Positions 24,115 through 32,544 of a DNA stretch of 64,000 nt are shown here, piece by piece. A program made the translations under genes and the position numbers. Origin of the DNA: Kineosporiaceae bacterium (lineage in GTDB: Bacteria > Actinomycetota > Actinomycetes > Actinomycetales > Kineosporiaceae); the NCBI GenBank assembly GCA_016713225.1, contig JADJPO010000007.1, positions 1 to 64,000 on the forward strand, given 5' to 3'. Below the pieces are notes generated by a model, which saw only the letters and a program-made list of their open reading frames with translations, searched no databases and was not told the origin of the DNA. Numbering within the stretch: position 1 is the stretch's first letter; every line of letters begins with the position of its first letter.

Positions 24115-25652
24115 GCCGGCCGCACCGAGACCGTGTGGGTCCGGCCGTCAACGGTGATGTCGTAGCTGATCGGCATGCGTACCGGCCCGCTGCCGGTATC
24201 GCCCGCCGCCGCCACCCGCTCGGCCTCGACCTCGGCCGGATCGCGTCCGACGTTCTTCGGCCCCTGACTGCGGGTGGTGAAGAAGCCGGGAGCGACCTTG
24301 GGGAACATCGCGTAGGTGAGCACGTCCTCGTCGCTGCCGTCGAACCCGTCCAGCCCGGCGGCCTGATCCCGCAACGCGTCCCACTCCGGTGCGATCAGGT
24401 CACCCGGACGGACCGTGATCGGCTCCTTGCCGGTCTGCGCCCGGGCCTTGGCCACCACCTCGGGATCCATCTCGCCCAGGGTGTAGCCGTAGTAGCCGAG
24501 CATGAGGTCGGCGAACTCGGCGGTGAGCACGTGGTAGCGCCCCATCAGCACGTTGAACACCGCCTGGGTGCCCACGATCTGACTGGACGGCGTCACCAAC
24601 GGTGGGTAGCCGGCCGCCTTGCGCACCCGGGGCACCTCGGCGAGCACCTCGGCCAGCTTGTCCCCGGCGCCCTGCTGCTTCAGCTGGGACTCCATGTTCG
24701 AGATCATGCCGCCGGGGATCTGGCTGTCGAAGATGTCGGTCTCGACCGAGAACGAACTCATGAACTGGGCGTAGCGCGGCTTGACCGCGGCGAAGTGTTC
24801 CTTGACCCGCCCCAACAACACCTTGTCGAGGTCGGCCACGAACCCTGTGCCCTCGAGCATCTCGACCATCGACTCGGTCGGGTTGTGCCCCGGCCCCAGG
24901 CTCATCGACGAGATCGCGGTGTCGACCACATCGGCGCCGGCCTCGATGGCCTTCATCAGCGAGACCAGGGTGACCCCGGTCGTGGCGTGGCAGTGCACGT
25001 TGACCTGCATACCGGGCAACGCCTGCTTGATCGCGGTCACGATGTCGAACGCCGGCTGCGGCTTCAGCAAGGCCGCCATGTCCTTCAGCGCCAACGAGTC
25101 ACAGCCCAGGTCGGCCAGGTTGCGGGCCAGCTCGACGTACCCCTCGACGGTGTGCAGCGGCGAGACGGTGTAGCAGATCGTGCCCTGCGCATGCTTGCCG
25201 GCCCGCTTGACGGCGGCGATCGATCGCTCGACATTGCGGACGTCGTTGAGCGCGTCGAACACCCGGAACACGTCCATGCCGTTCTCGGCTGCCGCCTCGA
25301 CGAACCGGTCGACCACGTCGTCGCCGTAGTGGCGGTAGCCGAGCAGGTTCTGGCCGCGCAGCAGCATCTGCAGGCGACTGTTCGGCAGCAACTCGCGGAA
25401 AGTGCGCAACCGCTGCCACGGATCCTCGTTGAGGAAGCGGATGCACGCGTCGAACGTCGCCCCGCCCCAGCACTCCACGCTCCAGTACCCTGCGGCGTCG
25501 ATGTCGGCGCAGGCCCCCACCATGTCCTCGAGGGCCATCCGGGTCGCCATCAGGGACTGATGCGCATCACGCAGCGCCAACTCCGTGATGCCAACTGTTC
25601 TGCCACGCGTCACGCGCGCTGTGTTGTCACCGTGCAGCTCGGCCATGGCCAC
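24111..25652 (-). CDS. Transcarboxylase 5S subunit (pyruvate/oxaloacetate carboxyltransferase)
   Basis: TIM-barrel carboxyltransferase moving CO2 between carboxybiotin and pyruvate, giving oxaloacetate. 513 residues: ELALRDAHQSLMATRM, with the metal Asp; the carbamylated Lys in SLALKDMAALLKP; HCHATTGVTLVS, with two metal His; and the PYC_OADA-type C-terminal domain (VPRVRKAAGYPPLVTPSSQ). No biotinyl domain is fused, as in true 5S. ATG 25652 and ATG 25646 are both possible. First gene of the operon 5S-12S-epsilon-1.3S, which couples methylmalonyl-CoA and pyruvate in the propionate (Wood-Werkman) cycle. Confidence 0.92.
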   Translation of the reverse strand: MAMAELHGDNTARVTRGRTVGITELALRDAHQSLMATRMALEDMVGACADIDAAGYWSVECWGGATFDACIRFLNEDPWQRLRTFRELLPNSRLQMLLRGQNLLGYRHYGDDVVDRFVEAAAENGMDVFRVFDALNDVRNVERSIAAVKRAGKHAQGTICYTVSPLHTVEGYVELARNLADLGCDSLALKDMAALLKPQPAFDIVTAIKQALPGMQVNVHCHATTGVTLVSLMKAIEAGADVVDTAISSMSLGPGHNPTESMVEMLEGTGFVADLDKVLLGRVKEHFAAVKPRYAQFMSSFSVETDIFDSQIPGGMISNMESQLKQQGAGDKLAEVLAEVPRVRKAAGYPPLVTPSSQIVGTQAVFNVLMGRYHVLTAEFADLMLGYYGYTLGEMDPEVVAKARAQTGKEPITVRPGDLIAPEWDALRDQAAGLDGFDGSDEDVLTYAMFPKVAPGFFTTRSQGPKNVGRDPAEVEAERVAAAGDTGSGPVRMPISYDITVDGRTHTVSVRPA

Positions 25653-25693
25653 AGCGTCGCACTGGTCACGGAACGACGGTAGCCCCGACGCGC

Positions 25694-26425
25694 TCAGCGG
25701 GCGAGGTAAGCCTTCGCATAGCCCAGAGGCGCCTCGGCCGAGACCGAGCTGACCAACTGCAGCACCACACCACGGTGGTACCAGGTCAGGATCGTCGAGC
25801 CCTTGCGGGTCGCCACCGTCACGCGGCCCCCGGTCAGCTTCTGCGTCCGCACCGTGTAGCCGCTCTTCGGCAAACCCGCGACCAGACTGGCGACCAGCGA
25901 GTTCTCGACCGTGGTGTCCCCGGCGTGGGCCGCGTCCAGCGCCCGGGCGGCAATCGAACCGATGGCGTCCTCACCCTGAGACACCGACACCACGGTGGGC
26001 GGCCCGAGCACGCCGGCCGGTTGCGGACGTGCCGCCAGGAAGGCCGCCACCACCGACGCGGGGGCCTTGGAGTAGCTGTAGCCCTTCAGTTTCGGCAGGG
26101 TCGGCGGGCGTAGTGCCACCCCGGACGGCGACACCCCGGGCTGCGGTGACACCGCCGCCAGGGCGGTGGCAGGTGCCGACGCCCCCGACGAGACCGACGG
26201 GGCACCCGCAGCACGGGACGGCGTGGCACGGGCCGTCGAGGTCGAGGTGACCGCGATCACCGACACCCCGACGGAGGGGACCGAGAGCGCCGGACCCGAT
26301 TCCTGCTGAACGGCGAAGCACCCGGACAGTGCGGGCACGATCAGCGCCACGGGCAGCATCGTCGTCCACACCCGACGAGCCCGACGAGCCTGCGGAGCCC
26401 GACGAGATGGCCTGCGCGATCCCAC
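25694..26425 (-). CDS. Hypothetical lipoprotein
   Basis: 243 residues. A very basic start (RRPSRRAPQARRARR), a hydrophobic stretch and the lipobox LSGC point to a diacylated, membrane-anchored lipoprotein after cleavage at about residue 35. A Ser/Thr/Ala/Pro-rich linker spans about residues 45-105. The C-terminal ~130 residues form a globular domain with LPKSGYTVRTQKLTGGRVTV and TWYHRGVVLQLVSSV. I do not recognise the family. It lies 79 bp downstream of ppx in the same direction. Confidence 0.7.
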   Translation of the reverse strand: MGSRRPSRRAPQARRARRVWTTMLPVALIVPALSGCFAVQQESGPALSVPSVGVSVIAVTSTSTARATPSRAAGAPSVSSGASAPATALAAVSPQPGVSPSGVALRPPTLPKLKGYSYSKAPASVVAAFLAARPQPAGVLGPPTVVSVSQGEDAIGSIAARALDAAHAGDTTVENSLVASLVAGLPKSGYTVRTQKLTGGRVTVATRKGSTILTWYHRGVVLQLVSSVSAEAPLGYAKAYLAR

Positions 26426-26504
26426 GTATGCCCTCCCGACAACGACCCTGCACGACCTGACCCTGCGACCCGCTGCACGCTACCGCAGCCCTCACGGCCC
26501 CCCG

Positions 26505-27482
26505 TCACGCCGACTCGGCCGCCGACCAGGCGATCCCGTCGAGAATGTCGTGCTCGCTGGTCACCACCTGCTGCACCCCGGCGGCCGCCGCGACCCGGTC
26601 GAGCACCCCACGCCAGATCAGTGCACCGGCCACGATCACGTCCACCCGGCCCGGGTGCAGGTAGGGCAGCGCGCGCCGCTGATCACTGGTCAGCGCGGCC
26701 ATGTCGTCGCAGGCCGCGGTCACCGTGGCCACGGGCAGCACCGCACCGTGAATCCGTTCCGGCTCGTAGCGCGGCAGCCGCAGGGCGTGCGCGGTCAGGG
26801 TGGTCACCGATCCCGCCAGGCCCACCAGAGCCCGGGCCCGGTGCAGCGGGACGACGCGCGCGACGTCGTCCAGGGCTGCCTCGAGATCGGCGCGGATCGC
26901 CGCGAGGTCGCCGCCGTGCCGTTCGAACAGCCGCACGCAGCCGACGTCCACCGACCGCGAGGCCAACGGCGCTGCCGCGGTCGGCGATCCCGGAACACCG
27001 ATCTCGCCCAGGACCACCTCGGTGGATCCCCCTCCGATGTCCACCACGAGCACGGGCAGCCGCTCTTCGGCCGGCACCGCGATCGCCTCCAGCCCGCGGG
27101 TGGCGCCCAGGAACGACAGCGCGGCCTCCTCGGCCCCGGTGATCACCTCGGGCTCCACGCCGAGCAGCTCGCGGACGCCGTCGATGAACACGTGCGCGTC
27201 GGCGGCGTCCCGGCTGGCCGAGGTCGCGACGAACCGGATCGCGCTCACGTCGGCGTCCCGGCAGGATTGCGCGTACTCGGCGGTCAGGCTCAACGCCCGC
27301 TGCAGCGCGGCCGGATCGAAGCGCCCGGTGGCGTCCACCCCCTGCCCGAGCCGCACGATCTCCATGCGCCGGTGGACGTCGCGCAGGTGCTGCGTGGCCG
27401 GGTCGACATCAGCGATCAGCAACCGCAACGAGTTGGTGCCGCAATCGATCGCCGCCACCCGCCGGACGCCTCCGCCGCTCAT
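26505..27482 (-). CDS. ppx: Exopolyphosphatase/guanosine pentaphosphate phosphohydrolase (Ppx/GppA)
   Basis: Hydrolyses polyphosphate or pppGpp. ASKHA-fold phosphatase of 325 residues: AAIDCGTNSLRLLIADV (phosphate 1), VVDIGGGSTEVVLGE (phosphate 2), SVDVGCVRLFE and GLAGSVTTLTAHAL. Start ATG 27482 overlaps the DUF501 stop (ATGA). The order ftsB-DUF501-ppx downstream of eno is the standard actinobacterial arrangement. It lacks the C-terminal HD-like domain of the long E. coli enzyme, as usual for actinobacterial Ppx. Confidence 0.92.
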   Translation of the reverse strand: MSGGGVRRVAAIDCGTNSLRLLIADVDPATQHLRDVHRRMEIVRLGQGVDATGRFDPAALQRALSLTAEYAQSCRDADVSAIRFVATSASRDAADAHVFIDGVRELLGVEPEVITGAEEAALSFLGATRGLEAIAVPAEERLPVLVVDIGGGSTEVVLGEIGVPGSPTAAAPLASRSVDVGCVRLFERHGGDLAAIRADLEAALDDVARVVPLHRARALVGLAGSVTTLTAHALRLPRYEPERIHGAVLPVATVTAACDDMAALTSDQRRALPYLHPGRVDVIVAGALIWRGVLDRVAAAAGVQQVVTSEHDILDGIAWSAAESA

Positions 27483-28000
27483 CGGGCCGCCTCGCCACGG
27501 AGTGCATCGCCGACGGCGACGCAGGGGCCGTCGGCCCACCACGCATCCAGCGTCTCGCGGGTCTCGTCGCCGAGCGGGTTGACCCCCGGCCCGGCAGCCA
27601 GCGCGTGCGCCAGCAGCACGTGCAGGCACTTGACCCGGTCGGGCATGCCCCCGGCCGAGACCCCGTCGATCTCGGGTACCTCGCCGAGTTCGGCTCGTCG
27701 GGTCAGGTAGTCCTGGTGAGCTCGCCGGTAGGCCACGGCCAGCTCGTCGTCCTCGGCCAGCCGCTGCGACATCCGGCGCATCAGACCGTCCGCCTCCAAC
27801 GTGCCGACCGCCGATGCCGCCCGGGGGCAGGTCAGGTAGAACGACGTCGGGAACGGGCTGCCGTCGTCCAGCCGGGGTGCGGTGCGGACGACGTCCGGCA
27901 GGCCGCAGCCGCAGCGATGGGCCACCTCCACCACCCCGCGAGGGGTCCGGCCGAGTTGGGCTTCGACGGCGCGCAGGTCCTCATCGGTGGGCGGATTCAC
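27479..28000 (-). CDS. DUF501 family protein
   Basis: 173 residues matching the conserved actinobacterial DUF501 protein encoded between ftsB and ppx: VAHRCGCGLPDVVRTAPRL, PFPTSFYLTCPRAASAVGTL, and the GGMPDRVKCLHVLLAHALA block with invariant Cys and His. The Cys/His pattern hints at metal binding, but the function is unknown. ATGA overlap with ppx; 38 bp after ftsB. Confidence 0.9.
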   Translation of the reverse strand: MNPPTDEDLRAVEAQLGRTPRGVVEVAHRCGCGLPDVVRTAPRLDDGSPFPTSFYLTCPRAASAVGTLEADGLMRRMSQRLAEDDELAVAYRRAHQDYLTRRAELGEVPEIDGVSAGGMPDRVKCLHVLLAHALAAGPGVNPLGDETRETLDAWWADGPCVAVGDALRGEAAR

Positions 28001-28038
28001 GTCGGCGAGACTACGGGAGGGCAGTGCCGGCAGCGGCC

Positions 28039-28779
28039 TCAGGGCTGGGCAGGCTGGCGCGTGGTCGGATCACCGGCCGTTGTCACCGAGCCCCACAGGG
28101 TGTCGTACCAGGCTCTCGCCGCGTCCTGATGCGGTACCGCCACCTCGGCCAGGCGCGGGTCGGCGGAGGCATCGGTCACCGTGTCGTCGACCAGCGAGTA
28201 CGCGATCTCCCCCGGCTTGACGTAGTTCAGCCGGGCTCGGGCCTGCGTGGCGACGTAGGCCGGATCCTTCCACCGCGCTCGCTCGGCGGTGAGCTGTTCG
28301 ACGTCGCGTTGCAGGGTCGCCATCTCGTCCTGCGCGGCAGAGATCTGCGACCGCTGACTCACCCACGGCCGCACATACGGCGCGATGAGCAGGATCAACA
28401 CCACCACGACGCCGGCGAAGGCGGTCATCGGCCGGATCACCGGGGGGCGGTTGTTCGCCGGTCGCGTCGTGCGCGCGGTGCGGGCAGCCCCGGCTGCAGA
28501 GCGCGAGGCCGGCCGGGACGCCGGACGCGCCGATGCCTTGCTGGACGGGCTGCTGGACGGCCGGCTCGACCCACCCGGTGCCCCCGAGCGCGCCGGGGCG
28601 GGGCGACGACGCGCGGGTTGAGCCGGTGATGCGGACGAGCCGGTGGTCTTCGCACCCCCGCCGCCGGCAGAAGGCGTGGCCGACGAGCGCGGCGCCGGTG
28701 CCGTCGGCCGGCGAGTGCTCGTCGAGCTGGACGAGGTGCTGGTCCGGCCACGAGGTGCCGCGGGACGACGCGTCGTCAT
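28039..28779 (-). CDS. ftsB: Septum formation initiator FtsB/DivIC family protein
   Basis: Bitopic division protein of 246 residues. A long disordered Ser/Thr/Pro/Arg-rich cytoplasmic region (about 1-120) leads to one membrane helix (TAFAGVVVVLILLIAPYV). The periplasmic coiled coil (SQISAAQDEMATLQRDVEQL) and the conserved ARARLNYVKPGEIAYSLV follow. It interacts with FtsL/FtsQ in other bacteria. Start ATG 28779 has GGAGG upstream; the in-frame upstream reading is unsupported. It sits between eno and DUF501 as usual. Confidence 0.88.
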   Translation of the reverse strand: MTTRRPAAPRGRTSTSSSSTSTRRPTAPAPRSSATPSAGGGGAKTTGSSASPAQPARRRPAPARSGAPGGSSRPSSSPSSKASARPASRPASRSAAGAARTARTTRPANNRPPVIRPMTAFAGVVVVLILLIAPYVRPWVSQRSQISAAQDEMATLQRDVEQLTAERARWKDPAYVATQARARLNYVKPGEIAYSLVDDTVTDASADPRLAEVAVPHQDAARAWYDTLWGSVTTAGDPTTRQPAQP

Positions 28780-29041
28780 CACAGCCTCCCTCCGTGGCAT
28801 CGCACGACTACCTGGAGCTTGTGATCGATCACGGCGAGTCGCAGGCGGCCAGGCGTGAATCGACCATCGCACGTCACGACCCGCGAATCACGGAGGGAGC
28901 GGCCCGATGCAGGCGTGTCGCATGAGGCTGGTGTTTCAGATGTTACGTGTGGGGTGATTTCGTCCGACTTGTGATCACGACATGTTCGCCTCGCCGTCCT
29001 GCGCCCCGCCCACCCTCACCTCGGGGTCTGGCGACCCCCCA

Positions 29042-29117
29042 CCCCTGACCCCACCCCTAGCCCTTCACCCCGCCCCTCACCCTTCGCCCCACCCCTCGCC
29101 CTTCACCCCGCCCCTCA
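29042..29117. repeat. Four 19-bp pyrimidine-rich tandem repeats
   Basis: Units at 29042-29060, 29061-29079, 29080-29098 and 29099-29117. Units 2 and 4 are identical (CCCTTCACCCCGCCCCTCA); units 1 and 3 differ at a few bases. Almost purine-free on this strand, so it could adopt unusual (i-motif or triplex) structure. Confidence 0.8.
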
Positions 29118-29135
29118 CCCCACCCGCAGCACCAA

Positions 29136-29198
29136 GATCACTGTTAGCTCGCAGTTTGCTCCGGGTGAGCCGGTGCAAACTGCGATCTAACGGTGATC
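29136..29198. repeat. Large inverted repeat with 24-bp arms
   Basis: GATCACTGTTAGCTCGCAGT followed by TTGC (29136-29159) is complementary to 29175-29198 at 22 of 24 positions, with a 15-base loop. Both arms are AT-richer than the surroundings. Too far from either gene end to be an obvious terminator (eno stops at 29336 and has its own hairpin). Confidence 0.8.
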
Positions 29199-29276
29199 AT
29201 GGTGCGGTAGGCGATCATGATGCTGGGGTGATCATGGCTCAGGGGTGATCGTGACCCCGTGGGGTGATCACGACAG

Positions 29277-29315
29277 CGGAGGGCGCCGCCACCCAACGGG
29301 TGACGACGCCCTCCG
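29277..29315 (-). terminator. eno terminator hairpin
   Basis: Outer arms CGGAGGGCG (29277-29285) and CGCCCTCCG (29307-29315) are perfect. Inside, CGCCACCC pairs with GGGTGACG apart from one position, around an AAC loop, giving about 17 paired bases. It begins 20 bases past the eno stop on the leftward transcript. Confidence 0.8.
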
Positions 29316-29335
29316 ACGTCGAGCAGTGACCGAAC

Positions 29336-30619
29336 CTACTTCGCGGCGTACCGCGGGAAGGCGCCGGCGCCCGCGTACACCGCGGCGTCGTCCAGCTCCT
29401 CCTCGATGCGCAGCAGCTGGTTGTACTTGGCGACGCGCTCGCTGCGGGCCGGGGCACCGGTCTTGATCTGGCCACAGTCGGTGGCGACGGCCAGGTCGGC
29501 GATGGTGGTGTCCTCGGTCTCGCCGGAGCGGTGGCTCATCATGCAGCTGTAGCCGCTGCGGTGGGCCAGGGCGACCGCGTCCAGGGTCTCGGTGAGCGAG
29601 CCGATCTGGTTCACCTTGACCAGCATCGAGTTGGCGGCGCCGAGCTCGATGCCCTTGCGCAACCGAGCCGGGTTGGTCACGAACAGGTCGTCACCGACCA
29701 GCTGGGTCCGCGAGCCGAGGGCCGTGGTGATCGCCACCCAGCCCTCCCAGTCGTCCTCGGCCAGCGGGTCCTCGATCGAGACGATCGGGAACGCATCCAC
29801 CAGCGAGGTGTAGTACTCGGTCATCTGGGCGGCCGACTTCTGCGCACCCTCGAACGAGTAGGAACCGTCCTTGAAGAACTCGGTCGAGGCGACGTCCAGG
29901 GCGAGCGCGACGTCCTTGCCGAGCGAGAACCCGGCCGCCTCGATGGCGACGGCGATCAGGTCGAGCGCCTCACGGTTGGTCGGCAGGGACGGCGCGAAGC
30001 CACCCTCGTCGCCCAGCCCGGTCGCGTAGCCCTTGCCCTTGAGCACCGACTTCAGCGAGTGGTAGACCTCGGCGCCCCAGCGCAGCGCCTCACGGAAGCT
30101 GGCGGCGCCGATCGGGGCGACCATGAACTCCTGGATGTCCACGCCACCATCGGCGTGAGCGCCACCGTTGAGGATGTTCATCATCGGCACCGGCAGGATG
30201 TGCGCGTTCGGGCCACCGAGGTAGCGGAACAGCGGCAGGTTGGCCGAGTCGGCGGCGGCCTTGGCCACGGCGAGCGAGACGCCGAGGATCGCGTTGGCGC
30301 CGATCGAGCCCTTGTTGTCGGTGCCGTCCAGGTCGAGCATCGCCTGGTCGATCATGCGCTGGTCGGCGGCGTCGAAGCCGAGCAGCTCGGGGGCCAGCTG
30401 GTCCATGACCGCGGTCACGGCCTGCTCGACACCCTTGCCGCCGTAACGGTTCTTGTCGCCGTCACGACGTTCGACGGCCTCGAAGGCACCTGTCGAGGCA
30501 CCCGAGGGAACCGCGGCACGGGCGATGGTGCCGTCGTCCAGTGCGACCTCGACCTCGACGGTGGGGTTGCCACGCGAGTCGAGGATCTCGCGGGCGCCTA
30601 CGGCTTCGATGCTTGCCAC
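29336..30619 (-). CDS. eno: Enolase
   Basis: Glycolytic 2-phosphoglycerate dehydratase, 427 residues, full length. It shows AREILDSRGNPTVEVEV, SGASTGAFEAVERRDGD and the catalytic Glu and Lys regions (GDEGGFAPSL, LVKVNQIGSLTETLDAV). The signature SHRSGETEDTTIADLAVAT is also present. GTG 30619 was chosen because AAGGAG lies just upstream; the longer reading has no site. It is followed by a strong terminator hairpin. A small nested hairpin in its leader (30661-30691) is seen but unexplained. Confidence 0.97.
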   Translation of the reverse strand: MASIEAVGAREILDSRGNPTVEVEVALDDGTIARAAVPSGASTGAFEAVERRDGDKNRYGGKGVEQAVTAVMDQLAPELLGFDAADQRMIDQAMLDLDGTDNKGSIGANAILGVSLAVAKAAADSANLPLFRYLGGPNAHILPVPMMNILNGGAHADGGVDIQEFMVAPIGAASFREALRWGAEVYHSLKSVLKGKGYATGLGDEGGFAPSLPTNREALDLIAVAIEAAGFSLGKDVALALDVASTEFFKDGSYSFEGAQKSAAQMTEYYTSLVDAFPIVSIEDPLAEDDWEGWVAITTALGSRTQLVGDDLFVTNPARLRKGIELGAANSMLVKVNQIGSLTETLDAVALAHRSGYSCMMSHRSGETEDTTIADLAVATDCGQIKTGAPARSERVAKYNQLLRIEEELDDAAVYAGAGAFPRYAAK

Positions 30620-30765
30620 GGATGGTCTCCTTGGGCTGTCGGGCGGTACGGATGGCGCAAAGGGTGGTCGCTTCGCGACTGTGTTCACCCTATCGACGCA
30701 GGCACCGGCGGCCTTCCGACGACAGTCCCAGGTTCGACGACGAGATCGGCCTCGATCAGACTCGA

Positions 30766-31791
30766 TCAGGCGAGGCGGTTCAGGGCCGTACGCAGGCTCG
30801 CCTCGGCGTCCAGGCCGCTGCGCCGAGCCCGCTGGACGGCGTCCAGCAGCGCCCGCGCGAGCGGATCGGTCACCCTGTCGTCGAGCAACGCATCGGCATC
30901 GCCGAGCCGACCGAGCATCTTCTGCGCCCGGGCGAGCGCCGGCAGGCTCGCTGGAATACCGTCGAAGAGGCCCTCACGCTGCTTCTCCGCCGCCTTGATC
31001 TGTTCCCAGTTGGCCATCACCTCGTCGGCGTTCTCGACGTCCACATCGGCGAAGACATGGGGGTGGCGGCGCACGAGTTTCTCGACGATGCCGGCCGCCA
31101 CCTCGTCGATGTCGAACGGATCCTCGGGCCGCTCCTCGCCGACGCGGGCGTGAAACATGACCTGCAGCAACAGGTCTCCGAGTTCCTCGACCAGGTGGGC
31201 GCGTCGCTGCGGGTCGTCGTCCGGACGCTCGACGGCCTCGATGACCTCGTGCGTCTCCTCCAGCAGATAGGGCAGCAGGCTCTCGTGGGTCTGCTCGGCA
31301 TCCCAGGGGCACCCGCCCGGCGAGCGCAACCGGTCCATCACGGCCACCAGGTCGAGCAGGCGCGCGCCGGGGACGTCGTGCGAGCCGACGATCACCTCGA
31401 GCTCGGGGGGCTGGGCGGCCACCGCCAGCTGCGACAGGTGAACCGCCAGCGCGTCGGTCAGGCCGGGGTCGCCGTCCGCCGACCCGAACCACACCGCCTG
31501 ACCAGGCGCAGCCTCGTTTGACGTGGTCGATGTCACGATGCTCACGGTCGTCGCGCGGGTTCCGGGTGAGGCCGTGGACAGTAACCGGGCAGCGCGCTCG
31601 CCGACCTCGACCTCGGCCAGGTCGATCACGTCGATGCCGGCCTCGGCGAGGGCGTCGAGCCATGCCGGGTCGGGGTTGGCGGCGAACACGCCGTCCGCTG
31701 CCTGCAACGCCTGCCAGGCCGGCCAGGCCAGCAGCCCGGGTGCGCTACGTGGGCTGACGACGATCAGGACGATGCGGCCCGTGCCGCTCAC
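30766..31791 (-). CDS. mazG: Nucleoside triphosphate pyrophosphohydrolase MazG
   Basis: Hydrolyses NTPs/dNTPs to monophosphates and may limit ppGpp or damaged nucleotides. 341 residues. The N-terminal ~110 residues resemble a degenerate tetrapyrrole-methylase-like domain, as in many actinobacterial MazG proteins. The core has CPWDAEQTHESLLPYLLEE and the metal-binding EETHEVIEA and EELGDLLLQVMFHA (ExxE...ExxD). It lies eight bases after the SurA-like lipoprotein gene and upstream of eno, the conserved order. Confidence 0.9.
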   Translation of the reverse strand: MSGTGRIVLIVVSPRSAPGLLAWPAWQALQAADGVFAANPDPAWLDALAEAGIDVIDLAEVEVGERAARLLSTASPGTRATTVSIVTSTTSNEAAPGQAVWFGSADGDPGLTDALAVHLSQLAVAAQPPELEVIVGSHDVPGARLLDLVAVMDRLRSPGGCPWDAEQTHESLLPYLLEETHEVIEAVERPDDDPQRRAHLVEELGDLLLQVMFHARVGEERPEDPFDIDEVAAGIVEKLVRRHPHVFADVDVENADEVMANWEQIKAAEKQREGLFDGIPASLPALARAQKMLGRLGDADALLDDRVTDPLARALLDAVQRARRSGLDAEASLRTALNRLA

Positions 31792-31799
31792 CTCGTACG

Positions 31800-32345
31800 T
31801 CAGGACGCCGCCTGCTTCGTCGTGTCGGCGACCAGCCAGTTCGGGACGGCCGGCACGATCGCGACCTTGTCCCGGTCGAACTGGCCGTACCGCGGGCTGA
31901 CGGCGATGTCGGCCTTCTTCAGGTCGGCCACGATGGCATCGAGCGTGGGCTTGGCCTTGTCCTCACCCAGGGTGTTCAGCGCCTGTAGCGAGTCGTTGGC
32001 CCGAATGGCCGCCACAGCAGACTCACTCGGGTCGGCCACCTTGGTGGCGAGCTCCTGTCGGGCCTGGGCCTCGGAGACACCCACCCCGTTGGCGGCGGCG
32101 GCATTGACCAGCCGAGGGCCGAGCAGCAGGAAGAACAGCACCTGGGACGGCGCGACGTCCTGGCCGGTGAAGGCGGCGATGTCCGTCGTGGCCTGCTGCA
32201 CGTCGCCCACCGGGATCCGCCGTCCGTCGATCACCGCGGCTGCCCCCGCCTGGGACGAGCAACCGGTGCCGGTCACCGTCAGGCCCACCGCGAGGGTGGC
32301 CAGGGCGATCCGGCGGGCGATCCGGGCAGAACGAGTGGAGGTCAC
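31800..32345 (-). CDS. SurA N-terminal-like lipoprotein
   Basis: 181 residues. The signal (ARRIALATLAVGLTVTGTGC) ends in a lipobox Cys, so it is probably a lipoprotein. The rest (AAVIDGRRIPVGDVQQATTDI, VGVSEAQARQELATKVAD) resembles the SurA_N chaperone-like domain without a PPIase part. This small lipoprotein commonly precedes mazG in actinobacteria. GTG 32345 has AAGGGA five bases upstream. Inferred role: assisting folding of exported proteins. Confidence 0.8.
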   Translation of the reverse strand: MTSTRSARIARRIALATLAVGLTVTGTGCSSQAGAAAVIDGRRIPVGDVQQATTDIAAFTGQDVAPSQVLFFLLLGPRLVNAAAANGVGVSEAQARQELATKVADPSESAVAAIRANDSLQALNTLGEDKAKPTLDAIVADLKKADIAVSPRYGQFDRDKVAIVPAVPNWLVADTTKQAAS

Positions 32346-32426
32346 GACGATCCCTTCGTGCGTCAGCCGCTGCGCGCGCAGCTCACCGGGAATGCTAGCG
32401 CCGTCCCCACCCCGTTGCGTGAGGCC

Positions 32427-32530
32427 ACCCCCCAACCTGCTCATGCTCCGCGCGTGCCCGTTCATGCTCCGCGGCTGACGCATCCACGCCCTGGCAGGGT
32501 CTGATTCGGCGACACCAGCGGAGCATGACC
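32427..32530. repeat. Dispersed palindromic element, copy 3
   Basis: Two forward monomers (32440-32458 and 32461-32481) and one reverse monomer (32511-32530, GACACCAGCGGAGCATGACC). The left flank carries the CACC/CCAACC block; the right flank has diverged. It is wedged between the stop of the P1 peptidase gene (32545) and the SurA-like lipoprotein start (32345), both leftward. Confidence 0.8.
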
Positions 32531-32544
32531 AGCCAGGTCGGTCG

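Larger units (their letters stand above)
28780..29276. other. Repeat-rich ftsB-eno intergenic region without a gene
   Basis: About 500 bp with no believable coding sequence; the one rightward reading is Pro/Leu-rich low-complexity translation of C-rich repeats. It contains the ftsB upstream region, four 19-bp pyrimidine repeats (29042-29117), a 24-bp-stem hairpin (29136-29198) and three GGGGTGATC units (29225-29269). The palindrome GTGATCAC also occurs near 28971. Confidence 0.7.

Noticed and set aside
28982..29248. 88-residue plus-strand frame in the ftsB-eno gap
   Set aside because: Translation of pyrimidine repeats and the hairpin (Pro/Leu/His runs); no ribosome-binding site and no recognisable protein.
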